A stretch of DNA of 64,000 nt from Baekduia alba. GTDB lineage: Bacteria > Actinomycetota > Thermoleophilia > Solirubrobacterales > Solirubrobacteraceae. This document shows, piece after piece, positions 50,437 through 59,030 of this stretch. Under the pieces are notes generated by a model, which worked only from the letters and a program-made list of their open reading frames with translations, ran no database searches and was not told the origin of the DNA. Position numbers and translations under genes: made by a program. The stretch lies in assembly GCF_028416635.1 (NCBI RefSeq), contig NZ_CP114013.1, positions 5,642,001 through 5,706,000 of the forward strand, in the 5' to 3' direction. How positions within the stretch are numbered: the first letter of the stretch is position 1; each line of letters opens with the position of its first letter.

Positions 50437-51201
50437 TCACGACGGGATGATGGCAACCGCGCGCGTGGGGGCTGCCGATCCGCCGACGAGGCGCAGCGGG
50501 AAGACCGACACGGTGAAGCCGGTCAGGGGCAGATCGCGCAGGTTGCAGAGGCGTTCGACCTGGCAGTACTCGAGGTCGGCCTGGTGGGCGGCCCAGAAGA
50601 TCCCGGCCTCGCCGCGCTCCTTGGCCGCTGCCGCCTGGAGGTGGAGCGGCGCGTCCCAGCCCCAGGCGTCGATGCCCATCACCCGGACGCCGGCGGCGTG
50701 CAGCCAGCGCGTCGCCTCGACGGTCACGCCCGGCCCGCGCCCCATGTAGTCCAAGGCCTCCAGGAACTGATCGCGGTCGGTGCGCACCAGGACGATGTCG
50801 CCGGCCGCCAGCGCATGGCCCGCGGCGGCCAGCGCGCCCTGAGCGTCCTCCACCGTCATCGCCTCGCCGTCGGCCTTGTGCGACATGTCGAGCACGACGC
50901 CCGGCCCGAAGAACCAGTCCAGTGGCAGCTCGTCGATGCGCTTGGCCGGCTGCCCACCGATCATCGAGTTGTAGTGGTAGGGCGCGTCCACGTGCGTCGC
51001 GTTGTGGGTCCCGAGGCGCGTGAACGTCTCGACCGCCCAGCCCTCCCCGTCGCGCAGCAGCTCCGGACCCACGCCGAGCAGCGCCTCGATCGTCTTCGCA
51101 CCCTCCGCGTGGTCGCTGAACTCGACGTCGGTGCGCAGCAGATCGGGCAGCTCCGGCGGCGAGGGCGTGATCGGCGCGCTCAGGTCCACGAAACGGGGCA
51201 T
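50437..51201 (-). CDS. Cyclase family protein (kynurenine formamidase-like)
   Basis: 254 residues. Metal motif GTHNATHVDAPYHY (HxxxHxDxxxH) and DIVLVRTDRDQF, VRVMGIDAWGWDAP. Members hydrolyse formamides or lactone-like esters. An AAGGGCG motif lies upstream of the ATG at 51201. The gene is followed at 4 nt by the GH2 gene. Confidence 0.9.
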   Translation of the reverse strand: MPRFVDLSAPITPSPPELPDLLRTDVEFSDHAEGAKTIEALLGVGPELLRDGEGWAVETFTRLGTHNATHVDAPYHYNSMIGGQPAKRIDELPLDWFFGPGVVLDMSHKADGEAMTVEDAQGALAAAGHALAAGDIVLVRTDRDQFLEALDYMGRGPGVTVEATRWLHAAGVRVMGIDAWGWDAPLHLQAAAAKERGEAGIFWAAHQADLEYCQVERLCNLRDLPLTGFTVSVFPLRLVGGSAAPTRAVAIIPS

Positions 51202-51251
51202 CGGCGCAACGCCCTTCGGCGCCGACGCCCCATGTCCTGCGGCAGACCGCG

Positions 51252-52739
51252 CTACAACGCCGTGGGCGGCAGGCCCACGTTCATCGCGACGTACTTGGTC
51301 TCGAGGTACTCGTCCATGCCCTCGGGCCCGCCCTCACGGCCGAAGCCGGACTGCTTGACGCCGCCGAACGGCGCGCCGGCGTTGGACACCATGCCCTGGT
51401 TGAAGCCGATCATCCCGGTCTCGAGCGCCTCGATGACCTCGAACGCCCGGTTGACGTCCTGGGTGAAGACGTAGGACACCAGGCCGTACTCGGTGTCGTT
51501 GGCCTGGGCGATCGCCTCCGCGTCGGTGGCGAACGTCGTGATCGGCGCGACCGGCCCGAAGATCTCCTCCTTGAGCAGGTCGGCGTCGTCGGGCACGTCG
51601 GCCAGGACGGTCGGCGCATAGAAGTAGCCCGCGCCGTCGACCCGCGACCCGCCCGTCAGCACCCGCGCGCCCTTGCCGACCGCGTCGTCGACGAGCTCGG
51701 CGACCTTGGACCGCTGCGCCTCGTCGATCAGCGGCCCGACCTGGATGCCGTCCTCGGTCCCGCGCCCGACCTTCAGCGCGCCGATCTTCGCGGCCAGCTT
51801 CTCGGCGAACGCCTCGGCGACGCTCTCGTGCACGTGGAAGCGGTTGGCGCTGGTGCACGCCTCGCCACCGTTGCGCATCTTGGCCAGCAGCGCGCCCTCG
51901 ACCGCGGCGTCCAGGTCGGCGTCCTCGAAGACCAGGAACGGCGCGTTGCCGCCCAGCTCCATCGAGACCTTGAGGACCTGCTCGGAGGACTGCTTGATGA
52001 GCGTCTTGCCGACCGGCGTCGAACCGGTGAACGACATCTTCCGCGTCCGCTCGTCCTCGATCAGCGGCTGCATCAGCGACCCGCTCGACGACGCGGTGAG
52101 GACGTTGAGCACGCCGCCCGGGAGCCCGGCCTCCTCGAGGATCTGCGCGAGCGCGAGCATCGACAGCGGCGTCTGCTTGGCCGGCTTGACCACGCACGTG
52201 CAGCCGGCGGCCAGCGCCGGCCCGATCTTGCGCGTGCCCATCGCCAGCGGGAAGTTCCACGGCGTGATGAACAGGCACGGGCCGATCGGCTGCTTGAGCG
52301 TGAGCACGCGGCCCTTGCCGGTCTCGTTGATCGTGAAGCGGCCGTTGATCCGGACCGCCTCCTCCGAGTACCAGCGGAAGAAGTTGTTGGCGTACGTGAT
52401 CTCGGCCTTGGACTCGCTGACCGGCTTGCCCATCTCCAACGTCATCAACAACGCCAGCTCGTCGGTGCGCTCGTTGATGAGGTCGTAGGCCCGGCGCAGG
52501 ATGTCAGCGCGATCGCGCGGCGCCACGTTGCGCCACGTCGCGAACGCGTCGGTCGCGGCCTGCAGCGCCGCGTCGGCGTCCGCGTTGGTGGCGTCGGCGA
52601 CGGTCGCGATCGTCTCGCCCGTCGCAGGATCCTCGACGTCCAGCGTCTCGCCGCTGGACGCGTCGCGCCACTCTCCCGCGATGAAGAGCTGGGTCTTGAC
52701 GCCTTCGACCACGCGGGTCTCGTCGGCCGTCGCTGCCAT
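51252..52739 (-). CDS. gabD: NAD(P)-dependent succinate-semialdehyde dehydrogenase-type aldehyde dehydrogenase
   Basis: 495 residues. FITPWNFPLAMGTRKIGPAL, KVSMELGGNAPFLVFEDADL (catalytic Glu), NGGEACTSANRFHVH (catalytic Cys) and EEIFGPVAPI. The ELGGNAPF and C-T-S-A-N context is GabD-like. The start at 52739 has AGGAGG 8 nt upstream, one of the few classical ribosome sites here. Promoter TATGCT (52781-52786) overlapped by a CTCGAA-N10-TTCGAG inverted repeat. Confidence 0.9.
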   Translation of the reverse strand: MAATADETRVVEGVKTQLFIAGEWRDASSGETLDVEDPATGETIATVADATNADADAALQAATDAFATWRNVAPRDRADILRRAYDLINERTDELALLMTLEMGKPVSESKAEITYANNFFRWYSEEAVRINGRFTINETGKGRVLTLKQPIGPCLFITPWNFPLAMGTRKIGPALAAGCTCVVKPAKQTPLSMLALAQILEEAGLPGGVLNVLTASSSGSLMQPLIEDERTRKMSFTGSTPVGKTLIKQSSEQVLKVSMELGGNAPFLVFEDADLDAAVEGALLAKMRNGGEACTSANRFHVHESVAEAFAEKLAAKIGALKVGRGTEDGIQVGPLIDEAQRSKVAELVDDAVGKGARVLTGGSRVDGAGYFYAPTVLADVPDDADLLKEEIFGPVAPITTFATDAEAIAQANDTEYGLVSYVFTQDVNRAFEVIEALETGMIGFNQGMVSNAGAPFGGVKQSGFGREGGPEGMDEYLETKYVAMNVGLPPTAL

Positions 52740-52760
52740 GTGTCGGTCCTCCTGCATCGT

Positions 52761-52786
52761 CTCGAAAGAAGCTGCCTTCGAGCATA
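52761..52786 (-). promoter_or_regulatory. gabD-like promoter with operator
   Basis: Minus-strand -10 TATGCT (52781-52786) and inverted repeat CTCGAA-N10-TTCGAG (52761-52782), which covers the predicted transcription start. Confidence 0.5.
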
Positions 52787-52828
52787 CGACTGACCGCCGT
52801 GCCGGAGCGGCGAAAGGACGACGGGGCG

Positions 52829-53515
52829 TTACTCCGCGCCGCGCAGGACCGCGCCGGCCGTCCGGCCGAGGATCCTGATGTCCAACCCGAGCGACCAGCC
52901 GTCGATGTAGGCGTTGTCCATCTCGGCGCGCGTCGCGATGCAGCTGGCGCCGCGCGAGCCGTTGACCTGCGCCAGCCCGGTGAGGCCGACGCGGACACGG
53001 TGGCGGTTCCCGTAGCCCGGGACGTCGACGCTGAACCGCTCGACGTGCTCGGGCCGCTCGGGCCGCGGGCCGACGAGGCACATGTCGCCGCGGACGACGT
53101 TCCACAGCTGCGGCAGCTCGTCCAGCGACGTGCGGCGGATGAAGCGGCCGATCGGCGTGCGGCGGTCGACGCCCTCGACGCCGCCCGGCGCGGCACCCGC
53201 GACCGGGACGAAGCCGGCGGCGTCGGCGACGCGCATCGAGCGGAACTTCAGCATCTCGAAGAGCTCGCCGTCCTGGCCGACGCGGCGCTGCCTGAAGAGC
53301 ACGGGCCCGCGGGAGGTGAGCCGGACGGCCAGGGTCAGCCCGATCAGGATGGGGGCGATGGCGAGCAGCGCGACGAACGCGATGCAGCGGCCGACGAGGT
53401 ACTTGGCCTCGAGGGCGACGGAGTGCGCGGAGAGGGCCGGCGCGGCCGCCGCGAGCAGCACGGCGGACATGGGGACGGCCAGGGCCAGGAGGAGGAGGGA
53501 GAGCATCGGGGACAT
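52829..53515 (-). CDS. Bacterial sugar transferase (undecaprenyl-phosphate sugar phosphotransferase)
   Basis: 228 residues. N-terminal hydrophobic segment, a second membrane helix (RCIAFVALLAIAPILIGLTL), then the WcaJ/PglC-type core: GPVLFRQRRVGQDGELFEML, KFRSMRV, RRTSLDELPQLWNVVRGDMC, LVGPRPERPEHVERF. Starts exopolysaccharide or glycan synthesis. ATGs at 53515 and 53506 compete; the GGGAGG site favours the second by spacing. No other polysaccharide genes adjoin it. Confidence 0.92.
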   Translation of the reverse strand: MSPMLSLLLLALAVPMSAVLLAAAAPALSAHSVALEAKYLVGRCIAFVALLAIAPILIGLTLAVRLTSRGPVLFRQRRVGQDGELFEMLKFRSMRVADAAGFVPVAGAAPGGVEGVDRRTPIGRFIRRTSLDELPQLWNVVRGDMCLVGPRPERPEHVERFSVDVPGYGNRHRVRVGLTGLAQVNGSRGASCIATRAEMDNAYIDGWSLGLDIRILGRTAGAVLRGAE

Positions 53516-53612
53516 GCCTCCCTTCCATCGGAGATCCGTCGAGCCCCACCCATCCCCACTTCCCGGTAGTTGTCAGCCGTATGACCGTCCACCGGGCGCG
53601 CAAACGCTCAAG

Positions 53613-53630
53613 CCTGGTGAGGTTCGCGCA
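53613..53630 (-). promoter_or_regulatory. CCTGGTGAGGTTCGCGCA element upstream of the sugar transferase gene
   Basis: Shares TGGTGAGGTTCG-S-GCA (15 of 16) with the element before MerR paralogue 1 (38527-38542). It is 5 bp past the MpaB stop and about 100 bp before the transferase start. Confidence 0.35.
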
Positions 53631-53634
53631 GTCT

Positions 53635-54486
53635 TTAGGCCGCCTTTTGTTCTTCGACGGACACGCGACGGACCGCCTTCCACGCCCGCGGATGCCAGCG
53701 CAGCGGCTCGGGCACGAGCGGCCAGCTGAGGCGCAGGCTGGCGAGCATCGACCGCAGCGCGACCTCGTCGGCCGACGACCACGACAGCCCCAGCAGCTCG
53801 CGCGCCTGCGGCGGCAGCGACCCGCGCGCGATCCACGTCGGCCCGCGCGCCACCAGCGGCTTCAACACCCACCACGCCGGACCCTGGAGCCACGGGAACG
53901 GCGCGGGCAGGTGCGACAGGTCGCCGTTGAACGACCCCACCGCGACCGCCGTCGGCTCGAGCACCTCGTCGAGCATGTGCTGCCAGTACCGCTCGAACGC
54001 CGCGTAGTCGGCGGGCACCGGGCGCATCGTGAGGCCGTAGCGCTCATACCAGCCGATCGACTCGTCGTAGAGCCGCTCGCGGTCGGCGCGCGACAGCTCG
54101 TTGCCGAGGTAGGACTGGACCGCGATCATCGACTCGAAGAACGTCGCGTGGGCCCAGTAGAAGGCGTCCGGGCTGAGCGCGTGGTAGCTCGCCCCGTTGG
54201 CGTCGACGCCCTTGATCGCCGTGTGCTGGTCGCGGATCCACGTCCCGGTCTCACCCGCGCGCGGGCCGTCGTAGACCACGCCGAGGATCGGCGGCGCGCT
54301 GCGCAGCAGCCGGTTCCACGGGTTGTCGAAGAAGTCGGAGTGCTGGCGCAGCGCCGCGTCGATCGCGGGGTGCATCGCCTGCAGGACGCCGGCGCGGATC
54401 GCGAACAGGAGCCCGCGGGCGTCGCCGAAGTAACGCCAGGTCAGGGAGTCGGGGCCGAGCGGTCGAGCGGGCACGCGCCACACCAT
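53635..54486 (-). CDS. MpaB/latex-clearing-like oxygenase (DUF2236)
   Basis: About 283 residues. LTWRYFGDARGLLFAIRAG, HPAIDAALRQHSDFFDNPWN (haem-ligand-type His), WIRDQHTAIKGVDANG and DAFYWAHATFFESMI are DUF2236 blocks. Haem-containing oxygenases of unknown substrate. Start choice is open: TTG 54498, ATG 54486 or GTG 54474. It lies just downstream of its likely TetR regulator, with an operator-like palindrome at the promoter. Confidence 0.86.
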   Translation of the reverse strand: MVWRVPARPLGPDSLTWRYFGDARGLLFAIRAGVLQAMHPAIDAALRQHSDFFDNPWNRLLRSAPPILGVVYDGPRAGETGTWIRDQHTAIKGVDANGASYHALSPDAFYWAHATFFESMIAVQSYLGNELSRADRERLYDESIGWYERYGLTMRPVPADYAAFERYWQHMLDEVLEPTAVAVGSFNGDLSHLPAPFPWLQGPAWWVLKPLVARGPTWIARGSLPPQARELLGLSWSSADEVALRSMLASLRLSWPLVPEPLRWHPRAWKAVRRVSVEEQKAA

Positions 54487-54492
54487 CGCATC

Positions 54493-54511
54493 TGACAACG
54501 CCCGTTGTCAA
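54493..54511. promoter_or_regulatory. TetR-type operator overlapping a TTGACA
   Basis: TGACAACG-CC-CGTTGTCA (54493-54510), perfect 8-bp arms. The minus-strand TTGACA (54506-54511) is embedded in it, and the TetR gene stops at 54512. Confidence 0.6.
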
Positions 54512-55147
54512 TTATGAGACGTCGCGCGAGGAGACGCGGGCCGCCGCGATGACCAGCCGCGCCGCGTGGGCGTTGAGGCGCGCGGTCGAGATCGCGCGCT
54601 CGTCGGCCAGCCACGCGAGGTAGAGGTTGCGCAGTGCGCCGAGCAGCGCGACGGCCGTCAGCTCGGCGTCGAGCTGGTCGGGCGCGTCGGGCAGCGCCGT
54701 GATCTGGGCGACCAGCAGCGCCGCGAACGCCGGGACGAGCTCCGCGTCGTGGCGGGCCAGCACCGTGTCGGAGAACGACTCGCTCAGCAGCACCCGGCCG
54801 CGGCGCGGGTCCTCCTCCAGGAACGCCGTGAACGCGCCCACGGCCGCGTAGGCCAGGGCCTCGTCCTCCGCGCCGCCGCCCGCCGCGGCGTGCGCGCCGA
54901 CCGCCGCGACGATCGCCGCGCGCGCCTGCGCGGCCACCGCGTCGTGCACGGCGAGCAGCAACGCGTCGCGCCCGTCCGGGAACGACTCGTAGAAGTAGCG
55001 CTCGGTCAGCCCGGCCGCGCGGCATGCGGCGCGCACGGTCACGCCCGCGGCGCCCTGGGTGCCGAGGAGCTCGATCCCCGCCTCGATCAGCGCGGCGCGC
55101 CGCGCCGCCGCGCGATCCTCGAGCGTCGATCCGGCCCAGCGGCTCAC
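54512..55147 (-). CDS. TetR family regulator
   Basis: 211 residues. N-terminal HTH ALIEAGIELLGTQGAAGVTV, RAACRAAGLTERYFYESFPD. The ligand domain is Ala-rich. GTG start at 55147, 6 nt after TAGGGT, whose first three bases are the stop codon of the upstream ALS-like gene. Likely represses the downstream MpaB-like gene through the palindrome at 54493-54510 (inference). Confidence 0.9.
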   Translation of the reverse strand: MSRWAGSTLEDRAAARRAALIEAGIELLGTQGAAGVTVRAACRAAGLTERYFYESFPDGRDALLLAVHDAVAAQARAAIVAAVGAHAAAGGGAEDEALAYAAVGAFTAFLEEDPRRGRVLLSESFSDTVLARHDAELVPAFAALLVAQITALPDAPDQLDAELTAVALLGALRNLYLAWLADERAISTARLNAHAARLVIAAARVSSRDVS

Positions 55148-55153
55148 GCCCCG

Positions 55154-55159
55154 ACCCTA
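55154..55159 (-). promoter_or_regulatory. -10 TAGGGT formed from an upstream stop codon
   Basis: The TAG stop of the ALS-like gene (55157-55159) is the first half of TAGGGT; 6 nt later is the TetR GTG. Confidence 0.5.
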
Positions 55160-56803
55160 CGTGTTCGCGACGGTCTCGTCGCCCAGCGCCTGGGCGAACG
55201 CCACGTCGGCCGAGTAGTCGATCGGCAGCACGATCAGCGTCGGCACGTCGAGCGTCAGCGCGTGCTGGAGGTGGCGGCCGAAGTCGTCGGGCGCCGCGCA
55301 GCGCCACGCCGGCATGCCGAACGACTCGGCGAGCTTGACGAAGTCCGGGTTGGTGAAGTCGACGCCGAAGTGCTCGCCGAACTTCTTGTCCTGCTTCCAG
55401 ACGATCGACCCGAACTGCCGGTTCTCCCAGACCACGTTGACGAACGGCGTCTTCAGCCGCATCGCGGTCTCGAGCTCCTGGAAGTTCATCAGGATGCCGC
55501 CGTCGCCGTTGACCGTCACGACGCGCTTGCCCGGGTGCACGAGCTTCGCGGCGACCGCGCAGGGGACGGCGAAGCCCATCCCGGCGAGGCCGTTGGCGAT
55601 CATCACCGTGTTGGGCTCATGGGCCGGGAACATGCGTCCGATCCACAGCTTGTGGAGCCCCACGTCCGAGATGAGGATGTCGTCGCGCCGCAGCGCCTTG
55701 CGGATCTCGTACAGCGCGCGCGGCGGCTGCATCGGGAAGTGGTCGTCGGTCGCGGCGTCGCGCAGCCGGCCCTCGACGAGGCCGCGCAACCGCGGCGAGC
55801 CGCCGGAGTGCGGGACGTCGCGGCACTCCTCGGCCAGCCGGGTGAGCACGTGGTAGACGTCGCCGACCAGCTCGACCTCGGGCGTGAAGAACTCGTCGAT
55901 CTCCGCCGGCTGGGAGTCGACGACCACGATCTTCTTGTCGCGCCGCGGGTTCCAGTGCTTGGGCGCGTGCTCGACGAGGTCGTAGCCGATGGTGATGACC
56001 ACGTCGGCGTCCTCGAAGCCGGCCAGCGCGTAGTCGCGCGCCTGGAGCCCGACGGTGCCGAGCGCCTTGGGGTCCTCGTAGTCGAGCAGCCCTTTGCCCA
56101 TGAACGTCTCGGCGACCGCGATGCCGGTCGCCCGGCAGAACTCGCGCAGCGCGGCCGCGGCGCCGGCGCGGACCGCGCCGTTGCCGGCCAGGGCCACCGG
56201 GTTGATCGCGTTGCGGATCAGGTCGGCGGCCTTGAGCAGCTCGCGGGCGCTGGGCTCCGGCTTGACCGGGCGCCGGCGCGGCAGCGGGCGCGCGTCGACC
56301 TCGGCGGCCATGACGTCCTCGGGCAGCTCGAGGTGCGTGGAGCCGGGCTTCTCGGACTCGGCGACCTTGAACGCCTTGCGGACGACCTCCGGGACGATCT
56401 CGGGGCTGCTGACCCGCGCGTTCCACTTGGTGATCGGCTTGAAGAGCTCGACCAGGTCGATGTACTGGTGCGATTCCTTGTGCATGCGCTCGACGTCGGC
56501 CTGGCCGGTGAGCGCGACGAGCGGCGCGCGATCCAGGAACGCGTCGCCGACCGCCGTGACGAGGTTCATCGCGCCCGGCCCGAGCGTCCCCAGGCAGACG
56601 CCAGCGCGTCCGGTCAACCGCCCGTACATGTCCGCCATGTAGGCCCCGCCCTGCTCGTGTCGAACGGGGAGGAAGGAGACCGAGGAGTTGGCGAGCGACT
56701 GGTTGAGGTCCAGCGTCTCTTCTCCCGGGATCCCGAAGACGTACTTGACGCCCTCGGCCTCGAGGCATTCGACGAAGAGGTCGGAGGCTCGTCGCTTGGA
56801 CAC
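55157..56803 (-). CDS. Acetolactate synthase-like thiamine-diphosphate enzyme
   Basis: 548 residues. Catalytic Glu region LPVRHEQGGAYMADMYGRLT, GPGAMNLVTAVGDAFLDRAP, TPP motif VTVNGDGGILMNFQELETAM (GDG..N). Closest to catabolic AlsS-type and SpoVE-like ThDP enzymes without a regulatory subunit. No acetolactate decarboxylase or ilvN is nearby. GTG start at 56803, 6 nt after TAGGGA. Confidence 0.85.
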   Translation of the reverse strand: MSKRRASDLFVECLEAEGVKYVFGIPGEETLDLNQSLANSSVSFLPVRHEQGGAYMADMYGRLTGRAGVCLGTLGPGAMNLVTAVGDAFLDRAPLVALTGQADVERMHKESHQYIDLVELFKPITKWNARVSSPEIVPEVVRKAFKVAESEKPGSTHLELPEDVMAAEVDARPLPRRRPVKPEPSARELLKAADLIRNAINPVALAGNGAVRAGAAAALREFCRATGIAVAETFMGKGLLDYEDPKALGTVGLQARDYALAGFEDADVVITIGYDLVEHAPKHWNPRRDKKIVVVDSQPAEIDEFFTPEVELVGDVYHVLTRLAEECRDVPHSGGSPRLRGLVEGRLRDAATDDHFPMQPPRALYEIRKALRRDDILISDVGLHKLWIGRMFPAHEPNTVMIANGLAGMGFAVPCAVAAKLVHPGKRVVTVNGDGGILMNFQELETAMRLKTPFVNVVWENRQFGSIVWKQDKKFGEHFGVDFTNPDFVKLAESFGMPAWRCAAPDDFGRHLQHALTLDVPTLIVLPIDYSADVAFAQALGDETVANT

Positions 56804-56809
56804 GTGTGT

Positions 56810-56819
56810 TCCCTACCCT
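56810..56819. promoter_or_regulatory. Bidirectional -10 pair (ALS-like / SpoIID genes)
   Basis: T-CCC-TA-CCC-T: minus TAGGGA (56810-56815), 6 nt from the GTG; plus TACCCT (56814-56819), 18 nt from the ATG at 56838. Same two-base overlap as at 17067 and 44809, though the minus box lacks the final T. Confidence 0.4.
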
Positions 56820-56894
56820 GACTCGCTTGAACGCCCGATGCTGACCGAAACGAGCACCGCAACTCCCCATGCCTGCCCGCGTTCTCCGTGGAGC

Positions 56895-58412
56895 ATGCGC
56901 CGGATCGCCGCCCTCCTGCCGCTCGCGCTCGCGCTGGCCCTCGGGGCCGCGCCGGGCGCGGCCCACGCCGCGGCCCGCCTGGTCGTCAAGGGCCACGGCT
57001 TCGGGCACGGCATCGGCATGAGCCAGTACGGCGCGCTGGGCTACGCGCAGCACGGCACCGACTACCAGACGATCCTCGGCCACTACTACGAGAGCACGTC
57101 GCTGGCGCCGCTGGGCAGCGCGCCCGACGTGCGCGTGCTGCTGCAGAGCGGCCGCCGCGCCGTCGTGAGCGGCGTGGTCGCGGCGGGTCAGAAGCAGCTG
57201 CGGCCGACCGCGACCTACTCGGTGCGCGCCGCGGGCGGCGGGCGCCTGGCGCTGTACAGCGCGAGCGGCCGGCGCCTGGTGACCGCGACGTCGCCGCTGC
57301 GGCTCGCGGCGCCCAAGGACGGCGCGTTCACGCTGCGCGGCCCCGCCGCCAACGGGGTGCGCGACGGCCGCTACCGCGGCGCGCTGGAGGTCGGGGCGTC
57401 CGGGTCCGGCGTGCAGGCGGTCGACGCGGTCGACGTGGAGGACTACGTGCGCGGCGTCGTGTCGGCGGAGTCGCCGCCGTCGTGGCCGGCCGAGGCGCTG
57501 AAGGCCCAGGCCGTGGCCGCGCGCACCTACGCGGTGACGACCGACGCCGGGTCGTCGACCGACGGCTACACGCAGTACGCCGACACGCGCTCGCAGATGT
57601 ACAAGGGCGTCGCCGCCGAGCTGCCGTCGACCGACGCCGCCGTCGCGGCGACCGCCGGCCAGGTCGTCGTCCAGAACGGCCAGCCGGTCACCACCTACTT
57701 CTTCTCGACCTCCGGCGGCCACACCGAGGACATCGAGAACTCGTTCGTCGGCGCGCTGCCGCGCGCGTGGCTGAAGGGCGTCGACGATCCGTACGACACC
57801 GTCTCGCCGCGCCACAGCTGGGGTCCGTACACCTACTCGCAGGCGCGGGTCCAGGCCAAGCTGAAGGGCTTGGTCCGCGGGTCCTTCCGCGGGATCACGG
57901 TGCTCCAGCGCGGCGTCTCGCCGCGGATCGTGCGCGCCGAGATCGACGGCACGGGCGGCGCGACGCAGGTCACCGGCCCGCAGCTGCGGGCGCGGTTCGG
58001 CCTGTTCGACACGTGGGCGTCGTTCACCTACATCTCCAGCAACGCCAAGAAGAAGTCGTCCGACGACGACCTCGCGCCGGCGGCCGCCGGCGGCCCCGCC
58101 GCCAGCACCACCGCGCCCGCGAGCACGACGTCGCCGGCCAGCGGCGGCGCGACCACGCCGCCCGGCGTCGACGCCAGCGGCGGGCAGGCCGCGATGGTCG
58201 CGCGCCTCGCGCCCGCGCACCTGGTCGGGACGATCCAGCCCGCGCGCCGCGGCCGCACGCTGCGGATCCAGCGCCGCCAGGGCAGCGCGTGGAAGACGGT
58301 CGGGACGACGCGCGTGCGCCGCGGCGGCCGCTACGACGCCGCCGTCCCGGGCTCGGGCACCTACCGCGTCGCGCTGGGCGACGTGGCGGGCCCGTCGCTG
58401 GACATCCGCTGA
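56895..58412 (+). CDS. SpoIID/LytB domain-containing secreted protein
   Basis: 505 residues: a signal peptide (RRIAALLPLALALALGAAPG), then KGHGFGHGIGMSQYGALGYA, and the SpoIID core VEDYVRGVVSAESPPSWPAE, LKAQAVAARTYAV, TYFFSTSGGHTEDIENSF. SpoIID proteins are lytic transglycosylases acting on denuded peptidoglycan. A Ser/Thr/Ala-rich linker and a small beta domain follow. An alternative start at 56838 would put 19 residues before the signal peptide. Confidence 0.88.
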   Translation: MRRIAALLPLALALALGAAPGAAHAAARLVVKGHGFGHGIGMSQYGALGYAQHGTDYQTILGHYYESTSLAPLGSAPDVRVLLQSGRRAVVSGVVAAGQKQLRPTATYSVRAAGGGRLALYSASGRRLVTATSPLRLAAPKDGAFTLRGPAANGVRDGRYRGALEVGASGSGVQAVDAVDVEDYVRGVVSAESPPSWPAEALKAQAVAARTYAVTTDAGSSTDGYTQYADTRSQMYKGVAAELPSTDAAVAATAGQVVVQNGQPVTTYFFSTSGGHTEDIENSFVGALPRAWLKGVDDPYDTVSPRHSWGPYTYSQARVQAKLKGLVRGSFRGITVLQRGVSPRIVRAEIDGTGGATQVTGPQLRARFGLFDTWASFTYISSNAKKKSSDDDLAPAAAGGPAASTTAPASTTSPASGGATTPPGVDASGGQAAMVARLAPAHLVGTIQPARRGRTLRIQRRQGSAWKTVGTTRVRRGGRYDAAVPGSGTYRVALGDVAGPSLDIR

Positions 58413-58457
58413 GAGATCGCTGTCGCGGCTCAGGCCGCGCACCCGGCTGCCGATCGC

Positions 58458-59027
58458 ATGCGTATGACCGGGATGTCCGTGGGGCTCATCGTGCTCGCGC
58501 TGCTCGCGCTGTGGCTGCTGATGGCCTGGCGCGGCCTGGTCGCGGCACGCGACGCGGCCGACGCGACCTGGGCCGCGATCGACGTCCACCTTCAGGAGCG
58601 CCACGCGCTCGTGCCCGCGCTCGTCGCCGCCGTCCAGGCCGAGACGGCCAGCGAGGCCCAGACGCTGGGCCGGCTGAGCGTCGTGCGCGAGCAGGCGATC
58701 GCCGCGACCACGCCGTGGGAGCGCGCCGACGCCGAGCGCCGCCTGGTCGCCGGCGTCACCGCCGTCGCGCTGCTCGCCGAGCGCCACCCGGGCCTCGGCG
58801 CCGCCGCCGCGTTCGTCGACCTGCAGGCCCGCCTGGCCGACATCGAGGACCAGATCCAGGCGGCGCGCCGGATCTACAACGCCGACGTCCGCCTCTACCG
58901 CGGCCGCCGCTCGCGCCTGCCCGGCTCGCTGCTCAAGCGCCTCGGCGACTTCGACGACCGGCCCTACTTCGAGCTCGACCACACCCGCGAGCGCGGGCTG
59001 CCGACGCTCGCGTTCGCGCGCGCCTAG
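58458..59027 (+). CDS. LemA family protein
   Basis: 189 residues: an N-terminal membrane helix (LIVLALLALWLLMAW), then a long four-helix LemA domain (HLQERHALVPALVAAVQAET, LQARLADIEDQIQAARRIYN, DVRLYRGRRSRLPGSLL). Function unknown. Met1, Met3 and Met6 are all possible starts. 46 nt after SpoIID, same strand. Confidence 0.85.
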   Translation: MRMTGMSVGLIVLALLALWLLMAWRGLVAARDAADATWAAIDVHLQERHALVPALVAAVQAETASEAQTLGRLSVVREQAIAATTPWERADAERRLVAGVTAVALLAERHPGLGAAAAFVDLQARLADIEDQIQAARRIYNADVRLYRGRRSRLPGSLLKRLGDFDDRPYFELDHTRERGLPTLAFARA

Positions 59028-59030
59028 CGC

